From Prorocentrum cordatum (Eukaryota > Sar > Dinophyceae > Prorocentrales > Prorocentraceae), in assembly GCA_963575745.1 (NCBI GenBank), contig CAUYUJ010015738.1, forward strand, positions 772,414 through 836,413: 64,000 nucleotides of DNA, read 5' to 3'. Shown in pieces: positions 28,542 to 38,954 of this stretch (position 1 is its first letter; every line of letters starts with the position of its first letter). A model generated the notes under the pieces. It saw only the letters and a list, made by a program, of their open reading frames with translations. It was not told the origin of the DNA and did no database searches. Made by a program: the position numbers and the translations under genes.

Positions 28542-30632
28542 ATGTCCTCTCCTAAGAGACCAAAGGTCAGCAGCTTTGGGAAACACTCATACGTTTCACA
28601 ATCTGGCATTGCTGACTTGATGAGGCAGATCGAGAGGGAGGGCTTGCCCGACCACTACAGCCCTTCCACCCAAGCAAGGGAGCGTCTCAGGCTGGCGTGT
28701 CCCAGCACTAAGTTCGGACCACTCGTGCAGCGGTTGCCCATCCCTGGTTCTGACTGCGAGGTTTACGTTCAGCACCCGCTTGGTTGGATAGAGGCTGCAA
28801 GCAGGTATTCGAAGAGCTTCAAGGCCATGATTTTCGATGTGCTGGCTCGATCTGGAGGGACCTTGTCCCTGCTCATTTACACTGACGAAGTGGTTCCTGG
28901 CAACGTGCTGCTAGAGGTTAATCACAGAAAGAGCTGGGCGATATATTATGCGTGGAAAGAGTTGTCGTACCCAATGCTCTCAAGTGAACTGTGCTGGCAA
29001 ACTCTCTGCGTCTTGCGAACCGAAGTGTGCGAACAAATAGAAGGTGGGATATCCGCTGTCATGTTGGCTTGCATGAAACTGTTCTATGGTAGGCCTTCGA
29101 ACCATGATATGCGAGATGGCGTATCTGTTCTGATAGACGGCGTGCCCACTTTCATCCATGGAACTGTTGCCAGCATGTTTCAAGATGAACGAGCACACAA
29201 GTTTGTGGTGCACTGCAAGGGCAGCGGGGGCATCAAGCCCTGCTGCCTTTGCAAGAACAGATGCCTCCCAAGATCCACCCTGGTGCAGAGAGACACGACA
29301 GGGCATTTGCTACCAGCGCATTCGGTTGAAGTGGACAGGTTTGATCTGCACACCAAAGCATCAATTCAGGGCTTGCAGAAAAAGCTGAAAAAAACCTTGG
29401 AGGATGAAGGTGTGACAGAGCTCAGGAAGAAGGAGAAGCTGTGGGGCTTCGCCTACGTCCCAGGCGGCATCCTTCAAGACAAGGATCTTGACCTCGATCT
29501 GCCACAGGTGATGTCATGGGATTGGATGCACTGCCTGCTCATCACTGGCATGTTCTCGCGCGAGGCAGAAGCATTGATAGATCTGCTTGATACGCGCGGC
29601 TTGGGATGGAGTTGTCTTGCTGAGTATCTCTCGCACTGGAAGTGGCCTCAGGGTTATGCTAAAGCAGATGAAGTTTGTTCCCAAGGCAAGTTGACTGGCA
29701 ACGCATCTGATTTGTTATCGTTCGCACCAGTGCTTGGCCATTACGTCAGGTCCGTGGTGCTGGAGAAGACAATGGTATTTGCAGAGCAGTGTGAATCTCT
29801 TCTAGCTGGTTGTGAGGCCGTCGGCCTTCTGCAAATCGCAAACAGCGGCGTCGTGACCCCCGATGAGATTCACGACGCTATACTCAAACATGCTTGCTTG
29901 CAGAGACGGGTGTGGGGAGTTGGTTTCTACAAGCCTAAGGACCACTGTGCGCTGCACCTCGGCGATACGATGCGAAAGCAAGGTCTGCTCCTCTCGTGCT
30001 TCTTGCAGGAGCGTAAGCGTCGGCTCGTGAAGCGGTATGTGCAGGACAGGCGCAACCTAGCTGGGTTTGAAAAGGGCACCATGCTCGATTTGACAGCCCA
30101 CCACCTAATGAACCTGGATTGCCAAAGTCTCGCCAAAGTTGATCTTGTGGGTGAGAAGCCTGCCAGCAAAGACTTGTGCAGGTGTCTTCAGGAAGCTGTG
30201 CCTCTCACGTGTGATCGGGATATCTCTAGCTCTAGGGTGTGCTACGTTAAGTTTCGAGCAATCCACATAGGTGATTGTGTAGCTTATTTGCGTAGCAATG
30301 GAGATGTGACATTTGGGGTGGTGCGCATCTTCCTTCGGGTTGGCAGCGAACTCGTCGCTGCAGTGTCTGATTGGCAAGTGTTAGATTTTCAAAAGGCCTG
30401 TGCAAAAGTCAGGGTGTCTGAGTCTACGATTCTTGTCTGCACCGCGCGCCTCTTAGAACCTTGCATTTTTTGGCCCGCGTCTGCGGGCAAGATTGCAACT
30501 TGCATCTTTCCGCCGAGGTTGAAGCTGAGATACAGTGGTCGCGAGAGCTTGCGGCCAATGCCGTGTTCTGGTGAAACACATTCGAGATGGTGCTTACGCA
30601 CATTCCGCATGGGAGGAGGAGGAGGAGGGTGA
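28542..30632 (+). CDS. Gene E: transposase-like protein (dinoflagellate DDE-type family)
   Basis: Intronless, 696 residues from ATG 28542; another ATG at 28537 is out of frame. It begins MSSPKRPKV, a likely nuclear signal. An acidic block LIYTDEVVPGN (about residue 113) precedes an R-K...WAIYYAWKEL segment. A Cys cluster GIKPCCLCKN lies near 230-238, SWDWMHC near 325 and YKPKDHCALHLGDTMRKQG near 465. A BAH-like C-terminal segment (GDCVAYLRSNGDVTFGVVRI) lies near 580. The order of Asp-containing strand, zinc cluster, D-x-M-H and H-x-x-x-H is what I know from a transposase-like family abundant in dinoflagellate genomes, with resemblance to KDZ/Plavaka-type enzymes. Catalytic residues are not proven. 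The last residues (MGGGGGG) read into a GGA repeat, so the natural C-terminus may be altered. Confidence 0.6.
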   Translation: MSSPKRPKVSSFGKHSYVSQSGIADLMRQIEREGLPDHYSPSTQARERLRLACPSTKFGPLVQRLPIPGSDCEVYVQHPLGWIEAASRYSKSFKAMIFDVLARSGGTLSLLIYTDEVVPGNVLLEVNHRKSWAIYYAWKELSYPMLSSELCWQTLCVLRTEVCEQIEGGISAVMLACMKLFYGRPSNHDMRDGVSVLIDGVPTFIHGTVASMFQDERAHKFVVHCKGSGGIKPCCLCKNRCLPRSTLVQRDTTGHLLPAHSVEVDRFDLHTKASIQGLQKKLKKTLEDEGVTELRKKEKLWGFAYVPGGILQDKDLDLDLPQVMSWDWMHCLLITGMFSREAEALIDLLDTRGLGWSCLAEYLSHWKWPQGYAKADEVCSQGKLTGNASDLLSFAPVLGHYVRSVVLEKTMVFAEQCESLLAGCEAVGLLQIANSGVVTPDEIHDAILKHACLQRRVWGVGFYKPKDHCALHLGDTMRKQGLLLSCFLQERKRRLVKRYVQDRRNLAGFEKGTMLDLTAHHLMNLDCQSLAKVDLVGEKPASKDLCRCLQEAVPLTCDRDISSSRVCYVKFRAIHIGDCVAYLRSNGDVTFGVVRIFLRVGSELVAAVSDWQVLDFQKACAKVRVSESTILVCTARLLEPCIFWPASAGKIATCIFPPRLKLRYSGRESLRPMPCSGETHSRWCLRTFRMGGGGGG

Positions 30633-31012
30633 GGGGGTGAGGAGGGAGAAGGGAAAGGAGGAGGAGAAGGAGAAGGAGAAGGAGAGGAAGGAAAAGGACG
30701 ATGAGGCTCTCAACATGGCCAGTCTGACCTCATGATATAGGTTTTTGAGGCCTTGCATCTTCGGTTTCGTGATTTGGGAGCTCTGCGAACAACCTCCTCC
30801 TTCTCCTCCTCCTCCCGCAACCACCTCCTCCCCCTGCTCCTCCTCCCCCTTTTACTCCTCCTCCGACCTCATCGTGCTCTTCCACCGCCTCTCGTTTTCC
30901 TCCCTCCTCCTTTGTTTGTTCATCCTCCTCCTCCCTTTCGTGCTTCCTCCTCCTCCTTTCCCTCGTCCCCCTCCTCCTTCTTTTCCCCTTCCTCCTCCTC
31001 CAACTTCTGGCC
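30605..31012. repeat. Facing purine and pyrimidine tracts
   Basis: GGAGGA/GGAGAA sequence at 30605-30705 and TCCTCC/CCTCCT sequence at 30790-31012, separated by about 85 bp, so the strands could pair into a large imperfect hairpin. No gene. Confidence 0.75.
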
Positions 31013-31049
31013 TTTGAATCAGCATTCCGAGGCTCTTGGAACCAAGTTA

Positions 31050-31094
31050 GAACCTGGTTAAAACCAGGTTCCAGAAACAGGTAAACCTGTTTCT
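31050..31094. repeat. Two adjacent perfect 22-bp palindromes
   Basis: GAACCTGGTT-AAAACCAGGTTC at 31050-31071 and AGAAACAGGT-AAACCTGTTTCT at 31073-31094. Both are exact and separated by a single base. The words resemble each other (ACCTGGTT, ACCTGTTT). Confidence 0.9.
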
Positions 31095-31563
31095 AAACCT
31101 TTATAACCTACGGAACCAGATCACAACCGCCGCGGCGATTCAAGCAGAGGCTCTCTCCATGGAGGGCCCCGCAAAGAGAGCTGAGAAGGATGGGGGGAAT
31201 GCGCGGGGCATGACGAGAATGAGGAAAAATAAACAGGGTGGTAGGATGACGCATGGCGTTACTATAACGGCGATGCCGGAAAAGGCAACAATAAGTTGTC
31301 GCTAAATTATCGGCTTGACCTCTCGATTCCGCCTGCGTGCCAAACTTCGAGGACCGAGGTGCATGGCGCGAGCTACGCGCATCAATTCGCCGCGCCCGCT
31401 TGTCGCGCACGCCAGGTGAAAACGAACGCTCGCGCAGTGCAGCTGCGCGTCATGCCGAGACTGCACGGGCGCCGCTCTCTCCGACCGCGCCGCCAAACTA
31501 GGGAGGCGCTGTGCGTGGCGCGCTGGCGCCCGGAGCAAAGCCGACGGGAAATCGCCGCGCCGT
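31095..31563. other. No gene seen
   Basis: GC-rich sequence without motifs. Confidence 0.4.
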
Positions 31564-31618
31564 TTTGTTCGTTTACTCTGCAATGAGTCACTGTTTCATT
31601 GCAGAGTAAACGAACAAA
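31564..31618. repeat. Hairpin with perfect 23-bp arms
   Basis: TTTGTTCGTTTACTCTGCAA followed by TGA at 31564-31586 pairs exactly with 31596-31618 around a 9-nt loop. Confidence 0.95.
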
Positions 31619-31705
31619 TGGATTCGTAAGACGTTTTTTTCTTCACACGCCTCTTCTGCGGGTTCGTGGGGGACGAGCAGCGTTCGCGCCCAGGTTGTAC
31701 GGTTG

Positions 31706-32095
31706 TTAACGAGTGAAGCTGCCGGCAACGCAGTGCAACAACTGTTGGGTGTGAAACGTGTGCGTGTCATGCCTTGCTTCGTCTTCGCGCAAAAACAACA
31801 GTCTGTCCGCGCGCAGTTTCGCGGCCCCGCGGCGCGGCGCGGTGCTGCGGGGCCTCCCGCGCAGAAGCTGTATGATATTTTCCACAATGCTGCGTTTCTT
31901 CTGTTCCATGCGCAATTCAGTGTGCCGCGCCCTTGTTTTCCATGATCCAGCTGACACCAAGGCTTGAAGACCTTCAATGGCCTCTGCTCGGCTGAATCGG
32001 CCGACGTCCCCGCTGTTCGGCGGGCCCATGGTTTCCAGCGCTTCTTGGGCCTGGCGCCTGCTCCACCGATTATCGTTTTTTTTCGGCTGAACCAT
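31706..32095 (-). CDS. Hypothetical 129-residue basic protein
   Basis: True ATG start at 32095: MVQPKKNDNRWSRRQAQEAL, then RFSRAEAIEGLQALVSAGSW, TELRMEQKKRSIVENIIQLL and an Arg-rich end. Charge pattern and helical periodicity look protein-like over the first 80 residues; the rest is compositionally GC-driven. No family recognised, no leader relict and no neighbour on the same strand. It could be a fragment of a retroposed gene. Confidence 0.35.
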   Translation of the reverse strand: MVQPKKNDNRWSRRQAQEALETMGPPNSGDVGRFSRAEAIEGLQALVSAGSWKTRARHTELRMEQKKRSIVENIIQLLRGRPRSTAPRRGAAKLRADRLLFLREDEARHDTHTFHTQQLLHCVAGSFTR

Positions 32096-32381
32096 GACGT
32101 TCAGCGCTCCGGATTCCGGTGATTCCAGGATCAGCTGAAGTAGTCAAACAATATAGCGACGCAACATCGAGCAGTCTGGCGGCATGCATGTGAGAGCGGC
32201 TGACTAGCTCGGGCGACCCCTGGTAGTGCGGTTTCGGCCTCGGGTGGGTTTTGACGAGCGAGGGGCCCGCCGAAATGTATGATGGCCTGCATTTTTTCGA
32301 CGCAACCTGCGATTGCGGCTGATCCTTGGTCCAGGTTTTGGGTTCGAGTGAGGATGGTACACCCTGCTGCTCCAGTCCGGT
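32096..32381. other. No gene seen
   Basis: No feature recognised. Confidence 0.4.
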
Positions 32382-32522
32382 GGGTCCGGCCGGATCCGGC
32401 GCTGCTGGCGGGTCCGGTGGGTCCGGTGGGTCCGGTGGGTCCGGTGAGTCCGGTGGGTCCAGTGGGTCCGGTGGGTCCGGTGAGTCCGGTGGGTCCGGCG
32501 AGTCTGGTGGGTCCGGCGCCTC
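32382..32522. repeat. GGGTCCGGT 9-bp minisatellite
   Basis: About 14 units of GGGTCCGGT/GAGTCCGGT. The 9-bp period keeps all frames open, giving Gly-Ser/Pro-Val and Thr-Gly-Pro frames on both strands that I do not call genes. Confidence 0.9.
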
Positions 32523-32713
32523 CTCTTCTGCTGGAGCCGGTGGCCCCAGGAAGCGCCAAGAGGCTTCGAAGAGGCACCCAAGAAGTCTCAGGAGGCTCTC
32601 AAGATCCCTCAAAATTGCCTTCAGAGGGTCCTGAGAGCACTCGGAAGAGACCCGAAGAAGAATCCCTGAGGACTCTGACCGGGATGGGCGAAAGCCCAGG
32701 CTCCCGCTGCAAA
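32523..32713. other. Degenerate CCCAAGA-type repeat
   Basis: AGGCGCCAAGAGGC, CCCAAGAAGTC and similar words as in the regions at 19.2 and 60 kb. Confidence 0.5.
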
Positions 32714-33155
32714 CGTCCCACGCAAACAGGACCGCCAAAATCCAGGACGCGCTCGTCAACAAAAAAAGGTCGGCAGAACCGAGCTCCGGCTCACTCGAGT
32801 CCTACGTTTCCCTGGCATCGGAGCGCACCGGGATGGCCAGGACGTCCCGCGCAAACGGCACCGCCCAAAATCCAGGACGCGCTCGTCAACAAAAAAGTCG
32901 GCAGTACCGAGCTCCGGCTCACTCGAGTCCTACGTTTCCCCGACGTCGGAGCGCGCCAGGATGGCCGGACGTCCCGCGTAAACGGGACCGCCAAAATCCA
33001 GGACGCAAAGAAAACGGCAGAACCGAGCTCTGGCTCACTCGAGTCCCACGTTCCCCCGGCAGGAGCGCGCCGGGATGGCCAGACGTCCCGCGCAAACGGC
33101 ACCGCCCAAGATCCAGGACGCGCTCGTCAACAAAAAAAGTCGGCAAACCCGAGCG
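32714..33155. repeat. Four tandem copies of a 114-129-bp repeat
   Basis: Units begin CGTCCCRCGYAAACRGGACC or a close variant at 32714, 32843, 32970 and 33084 (periods 129, 127 and 114). They contain CCAAAATCCAGGACGC, GCTCGTCAACAAAAAA and CTCGAGTCCYACGTT. Copy 3 lacks the GCTCGTCAACAAAA part. Confidence 0.9.
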
Positions 33156-33330
33156 AAGGGGCCCGGGGACACACAAATGAATACACACAAATAAAGGTAT
33201 CCTCCTATATTTTCCTATATTTTCTGGGTGTTTGTCTTCCCCCCCACTTCCCATATTTTCCCATATTCTCTGGAAAATCGACGATGAATTGTGTCTGTGT
33301 GTGTGTTTTCCCCTGCTGATCGAGTCGGAG
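33156..33330 (+). repeat. Dispersed repeat R33, plus orientation
   Basis: GGGGCCCGGGGACACACAAA, AAATACACACAAATAAAGG-like sequence, CTGGGTGTTTGTCTTCCCCC and CCCATATTTTCCCATATTCT match the reverse complement of 50080-50225 in the same order. Confidence 0.8.
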
Positions 33331-33423
33331 CGCACCCGGATGGCCCGCAAAGGCCCCCGCTCCTCGCACCCGCCCCCTCGCCCTCCCTCGCGACGGAGCC
33401 AGCGTCCGGGCGGGCCTACCCGG

Positions 33424-33550
33424 GGTCCTCCTCCTCCTCCTCCTCCTCCTCCTCCTCCTCCTCCTCCTCCTCCTCCTACGGGGTCCTCCTCCTCCTCCTC
33501 CTCCTCCTCCTCCTCCTCCTCCTCCTCCTCCTCCTCCTCCTCCTCATCCT
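33424..33550. repeat. (TCC)n microsatellite
   Basis: Two runs of TCC triplets separated by TACGGGG. Confidence 0.95.
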
Positions 33551-34485
33551 CCCTGGGTCGGACTTGCTGGGCGAAGAGCGAAGACCACGGTCCACACATG
33601 CCCAGAACACACTCGGCAGATCGCCCCCGGACCACTTGTCTGGGGGGGCTGTGCTTGAAGACTCCTCCGGCTGATGGGGCAGGCCCGACTTCAAGCCGGG
33701 GCACGCGCGCGCCGCTCGTCGGCAGCGCCCGCGGGCGCCGGCGCGCGAGGGCCGAGGCGCGCGGGGCGCGCCGGGCGCGGGGCGCGCCCCGCGCGAGCGG
33801 AGAGGCCGAAAGCGGCCGCGGAGGAAGAGAGCGAGGATCGGGGGCGCGCGAGCGCCTCCAGACGGCCCCCAGGAGGCCTCCAAGACGAGATGCCTCCTGA
33901 AGGGCCCCCCCAGGAGGGTCTTCAGAGACCAGCGTCGCAGCAAGGCGTTCCGCTGATTTTCGCGTTCTCGCCCACGTCGGGGGCGCGCAAGCATGGATCA
34001 GCGATCCGTGGACTCGGCACGCGGTCGCAAAATCCATGGGTCGGGGGAGGTGCCCTCCCCGACATGCGGCCGGTGCCGCCTTGCCCGGCGGGGGGGAAAT
34101 CCTCGACAGCCCACGGAAACGGGGCCCGTCGCCAACGCGCGCCCTCTGGATCCATGACTGCGACCGCTTGGGAGGAGGAGGAGGAGGAGGGGGCCCGCGC
34201 GCGGAGGTGCGAGGGGCAGAGCTTCCCTCTGCCCAGCACGCTGGTGTCCCTCCGGGGGGTTCCAGGTCCGCCATGGACACCAGTCGGCGGACGGGGGGCG
34301 ACGTCGGCGCCGTGGGAGGGAAGGGGGAGGGCGAGGGGCCGGGACGTCAAATGTGGCTCTCGCTGGGCCCCCCCGCCTCCCAGGCCCTCTGCGTCCCTTC
34401 CCATCCCCCTCGCCCCTCCGCCACCGTTCAGGCCGCCACCGTGCCACCCGTCACGCAGAGGCCAGGTGATATGCCAAGGGTTGTC
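33551..34485. other. No gene; one partial MITE end
   Basis: Positions 33660-33696 (GACTCCTCCGGCTGATGGGG, CAGGCCCGACTT) resemble only the right end of MITE family 2. The rest is CGCG-rich DNA with open frames but no motifs. Confidence 0.45.
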
Positions 34486-34715
34486 TTTGTATATGTGTGT
34501 AATATATAGATATACGATTGTGTTTTATATATGTGTGTATATATAAATTTATATACGTATACATATATATACACACGTATGTATATATATATATGTATGT
34601 ATATATACATACATATATATATATATATATATGTATATTTACATATACATATATATATATTACACATATATATACACAGATGTATGTATACATACATCTG
34701 TGTGTACATATGTCT
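34486..34715. repeat. TA/TACA-rich low-complexity region
   Basis: TATATACATACATATATATA-type sequence. The Tyr/Ile-rich frames are artefacts. Confidence 0.95.
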
Positions 34716-35884
34716 TCTCTTCCTCTGAAACAGGCTGGAACATCATTTGCCCAACTCTGTCTGCATGGCTGTCGTGCTGCATCCGCCGCGGCTGCAGCAG
34801 GGAGGCGGGCGCACCCACCGGGGGCCGTCGTCCTGGTTCTCGTGGTCCTCTCGGAGCCCGCCCCCCCGGGCGCCCTCCCCCCTGGCCACGCTCAGTTGCG
34901 TGGACCCCCCTCTCTCGAGGCCACAAGAATTTGCGCACCACCTCGGCGAGATAGAGGGGGGAAGAGGACTCCCGCGGACGCCCACGGACGACGCGAACGA
35001 TGCCACGCTCCTGCTTCACACACGTGCAGGAGCGATGCGAACACAAACAAACAAGCAAAACACCAAAGCAATGCCGATGGGACTGCCGCTTCGTACGACA
35101 GAGAAGTGTCACGCCTGCAAGGCGTACACGCAATAACCCGTAGTGCTAAATGCCTGGAAGTTGTTATACATATAATATATGAAGGAAGAAGCGCACCCAA
35201 CACAACACATATACAAAACCATGCACGAACATGGATGCCTTCCGCCACGCCGCTGCCACGCCCATGGCCGCAGTGCAGCGGCCCGAGGATAGCCGTGGCA
35301 AGCACAGGAGAGCGACAACCATGCGCGGGCCGCCCACCTGCAGCCGACGCTGGGGACGTAGGAGCTGAGCAATATACCCTTCAGCTGCGAATGCCATGAC
35401 AATGGACACCCTTGAACTGAACTTGTTCTACACATGTGTTTACATGTGTCTTATATGTTTGATACATGTTCTGCACTTCTTTAGATATCTGGAAAGTATT
35501 TGGCAACACGCTTCCTCTCCATTGGTCGTCGCCCACAACCCTTCAGCACATTTACACCACCAAGTAAAAGTAGCTGAAGCCCAAGACAACCGAGGACCAC
35601 ACAATTTTGAAACTATAGCAGTAAAAGCGACAGCAATGTGCAGGAGCCCATAAAGAACGACATCCGTCCTCCGCCCTGGCACAGGATGGTGCAAGGCAGC
35701 TTGGCTGTTCTACTGCGCTCACACGATGACAGCAACCAGCCCGCCATCGGCACTCAAGCAAACACACCATTCGGTGGTTCAGCCCCGGAGCATGCGCACA
35801 AGAAAGCGGGTGGCACCAGGCGCGAGCCAATGCCACCTGCCACACTTGAGCACATGTCGCTTGAGCCCTCATCATGGTCCTCTA
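34716..35884. other. No gene seen
   Basis: Mixed-composition DNA of about 1.2 kb. Open frames on both strands lack recognisable motifs. Confidence 0.4.
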
Positions 35885-36024
35885 TCGTTCTACTCCTCCT
35901 CCTCCTCTTCCTACTCCTCCTCCTTCTCCTCTTGGCTCCACCCGCTCATTATCCTCCGCCTCGCTCCTCGACCTCCTCCCCCCCAACTCCTTCTCCTCCT
36001 CCTCCTCCTCAACCTCTTTTCCTC
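35885..36024. repeat. Pyrimidine (TCC) tract
   Basis: CTCCTCCTC-type sequence directly before a dispersed repeat block. Confidence 0.85.
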
Positions 36025-36119
36025 ATAATGACTTCTCCCGGTCGCACCCCAAGGCCAGTTTTTAGTGCGGGCTGGGCGTTTCGCTTGGGAGTTCCTTACC
36101 TCCTATGACTCTGAAGCTT
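36025..36119 (+). repeat. Dispersed block R36 (GGTCGCACC...GGGCGTTTCGCTTG)
   Basis: Shares CCCGGTCGCACCCC, GGGCTGGGCGTTTCGCTTG and following words with 51970-52050 and 53180-53275. All three copies directly follow a TCC tract. Confidence 0.7.
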
Positions 36120-36715
36120 AAAAACTGGCAACAGTTTCGCAGGTGTAAGGCGGGCCGTTTTCAAAACGCGGTTCTCGCATTAGCGCGGCGCTCAGTCGTT
36201 TCAAAGATTTGCAAGAGCTTCACAGATGGAGGGCGGGTCGTTTTCAAAATGTGGCTCTCGCCTCAACGCCGCGCACATTCGTTGTTAAAGATTTGCAAGA
36301 GCTTCACAGATGGAGGGCGGGTCGTTTTCAAAATGTGGCTCTCGCCTCAACCTGGCGCACATTCGTTTTAAAGATTTGCAAGGACTTCACGGATTGAGGG
36401 CGGGTCGTTTTCAAAAGGTGGCTCTCGCCTCAGCTCGGCGCACATTCGTTTTCAAAATGTGCAAAAGCTTCGCGGATTGAGGGCGAGTGGTTTTCAAAAT
36501 GCGGCTCTCGCCTTAACGCGGCGCGCACTCGTTTTAAATATTTGCATGAGCTTCACGGGTTGAGGGCGGGCCGTTTTCAAAATGTGGCTCTCGCTTCAGC
36601 GCGGCGCACACTCGTTTTAAACATTTGCAGAAGCATCACCGATTGAGGGCGAGCGGTTTTCAAGACGTGGCTCTCGCCTTAACGCCGCGCGCGTTCGTTT
36701 ACACACTTCCCACGC
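36120..36715 (+). repeat. Seven tandem copies of an ~84-bp repeat
   Basis: Unit: ATTTGCAAGAGCTTCACAGA, TGGAGGGCGGGTCGTTTTCA, AAATGTGGCTCTCGCCTCAA, CGCGGCGCACATTCGTTTTA. Copies diverge by a few substitutions each. Related single units occur near 52060-52195 and 53820-53880. Confidence 0.9.
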
Positions 36716-37383
36716 ATTTCACGGATTCCCATTACCAACGTACCAAATTCTGCCTTTTGGAAGGATTCAAGATCATGCGGGTGCAACGGTTACTTAAGTT
36801 GATTCTCTGCGTTGAAGTCCTAGGAATGGCGTTCTGGCAAGATTCAGGATCGTCAAGACGGAACAGTCAAGTTGATCCGTGGCGTTGGAATATCGAGAAC
36901 AGTGTTTTGACATGCTTCAGGGTCTTCAAACGGGCGTCTTCCAACGAGGCAGTTCCATCAACGGAAATTAACATTTGTAGGGGCCTATGAAGAGGGAGCT
37001 TGGAGGGAGGGTTTACTCCAACATCGTCGATGACTCTTTGGTTTACACTGATCCTCCTCCTCCACTTCCCCCACCCCTTCCTCCCTCTCCCCCTCTCCCT
37101 CCCTCCTTCCCTCCCTCCCCCCTCCCGTCCCCCCACCTCCCACGCGCGCAAAGGAAGGAGGGATGGGGAGAGAGGGGGGCGGGGGGAGGACCCTGAGATC
37201 CGACGTTTTCAAATAAAAAGCAGCATCGCAGCAAAAACGCGACCGGAGACCAGCTACATCTCTGTGCTGCACTTTTCGCACAGGATTGATGTGTCATGGT
37301 CCTGGACTCGATCTGCGATGGCCTCGGGGCCCGGAACTGGGCGGAAACGCTTGGCGTGTGAAAGAGATGCACGCCTGGATTGA
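36716..37383. other. No gene; small pyrimidine tract
   Basis: CCTCCCTCCC sequence at 37055-37142. TTTACTCCAACATCGTCGAT at about 37012 resembles TATTGCAGCATCGTTGATGC at 58030, so this is probably part of the same dispersed repeat family. Confidence 0.5.
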
Positions 37384-37544
37384 CTACCTACCAGACCACC
37401 CCAACCCAACCCGAAGACCCGAATTTCGGGTGGGGGGGGGTTAGGATTTCATCTGTGTTTTTTCGATACTCCCCGACCCCCCCCCACTGGAAATGGAGGG
37501 CAAATTGAGGCCTTCGGGTTGGGTTGGGGTGGTTTGGTAGGTGG
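37384..37544. mobile_element. MITE family 3 copy
   Basis: Ends CTACCTACCAGACCACCCCA and TGGGGTGGTTTGGTAGGTGG, longer and purer than in the 14-kb copy. An inner CCCGAA/TTCGGG hairpin sits next to the left arm. Confidence 0.9.
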
Positions 37545-38398
37545 TGAGGATCTGAAGGGAGGCTGAAGAAGGAGTTGTCCTTTTCCGTGTGGGCGCTGAC
37601 GTGGCCGCCACGTCACTGCCATCTACCACGGGGCGGCGCTGGCCCGCACAGGGTACAGGAGATCGATGCTAGTCATGTCCACTGCCGTGCGGTATCGTGC
37701 GAGCAGCACGCGCGGGGAGCGCGGCGGCCTCGACTCGGCAGGCGCGTGGTGGCGCTGCGAGTCTCGGTGGCCGCGAAATCGCGCGAGCAAAACGGGACAC
37801 GTCCGCCATCGCTCCCCCTCTGCCCACCCCCGCCCCCCCCTCTCCATCCTTCCCGCTCCCCCTCGCCCCCTCTTGGCGGCCCTTCCTACGAAGTGCGATT
37901 ATACTCCACAGCATTCGCACGATTATTACTACTATTAGTCTTAGTGCTTGCAGTACCGTTGTGCTTAATCTCGTGATTCTTCAACATCTAATCCCTATTG
38001 CGTGTATCATTATATTTATTCTTTATCGTCTTCATCTTCTGCTGTTCCCCATGTCCGTCCACCACTCACCCCTCCCTCCCACTTCTTCTCATCCTCCACC
38101 CCTCCTCATCCTTCTACTCCTCCCCCCCTTCGTCCTCCTCCCTAGCTGCTCCGCCTCCCAACTCTCCCCCCTTCCGATAATCCTGGCCTGTGTCTTCGAG
38201 TTCGTGCTCGTCACTCCTACTTAATCGTTTCTCTGTACCCCCCTTCCTCTTTCCGCATGTCCTCCTTTTCCGCCTCCTCCTCCTCCTGATATTATTCCTC
38301 ACTCCTCGCTCCGCTGCTGACCGCCGTCCTCCACTCTCTCCTGGCGGGAAGCTTCTCCCCGTTCCTCCCCCGGACGCTTCGTCAGGGCGGGCCGACTC
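37545..38398. other. No gene seen
   Basis: CTCC-rich stretches at 37810-37870 and 38050-38290, no protein motif. Confidence 0.45.
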
Positions 38399-38830
38399 TT
38401 CTTCTTATTATTAGTATTATTCTTCTTATCAGTCTTATAATAATAATAACAATAATAATAATACTAAAAATAATACTACTAATAAGTAGTATTATTATTC
38501 TTATCATTATTATTATTATTTTTCTTCTTCTGCTTTTACTAGCAATCTTCTTATTATGAGTAATCTTCTTCTTACGACCACAATCGTATTGTTCGTATGA
38601 TTATTATCATGATTATTATTATGATTGCTAGTATTATAAATAGTATTCTTACCAGTCTTAATAATACTATGATTCGTATTATTACTATTCTTCCGATTAT
38701 TGTAAGTATGTTTATTCTCCGTTGCAATATTAACAATATTATTTTGAATATCATTCTTGCTTTCAATATTACGATGCTTAACCTTGTTAGTATTATGAAT
38801 ATTATTCTTACTCCGGATGGAAAAAAGAGG
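38399..38830. repeat. AT-rich island (TATTATTA/AATAATAA)
   Basis: About 430 bp of TAT/ATA trinucleotide-like sequence in both orientations, far lower in GC than all surroundings. The short Ile/Asn frames are artefacts. Confidence 0.9.
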
Positions 38831-38954
38831 GATCACTACAATAATCACAACAATCATGAAGCATGCCATACAAATAATGATTTGGCGTTCCGCGCGGATT
38901 TCTTGTATTGCTCTCCCTTGGGCTATTCGCCCCTATCGTTGCCTCTGATCATTG

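Noticed and set aside
36120-36715. Tandem open frames with a repeated KICKSFTDGGRVVFKMWLS segment as a gene
   Set aside because: This is the 84-bp satellite; the frame is lost between diverged copies and no start or 5' leader is present.
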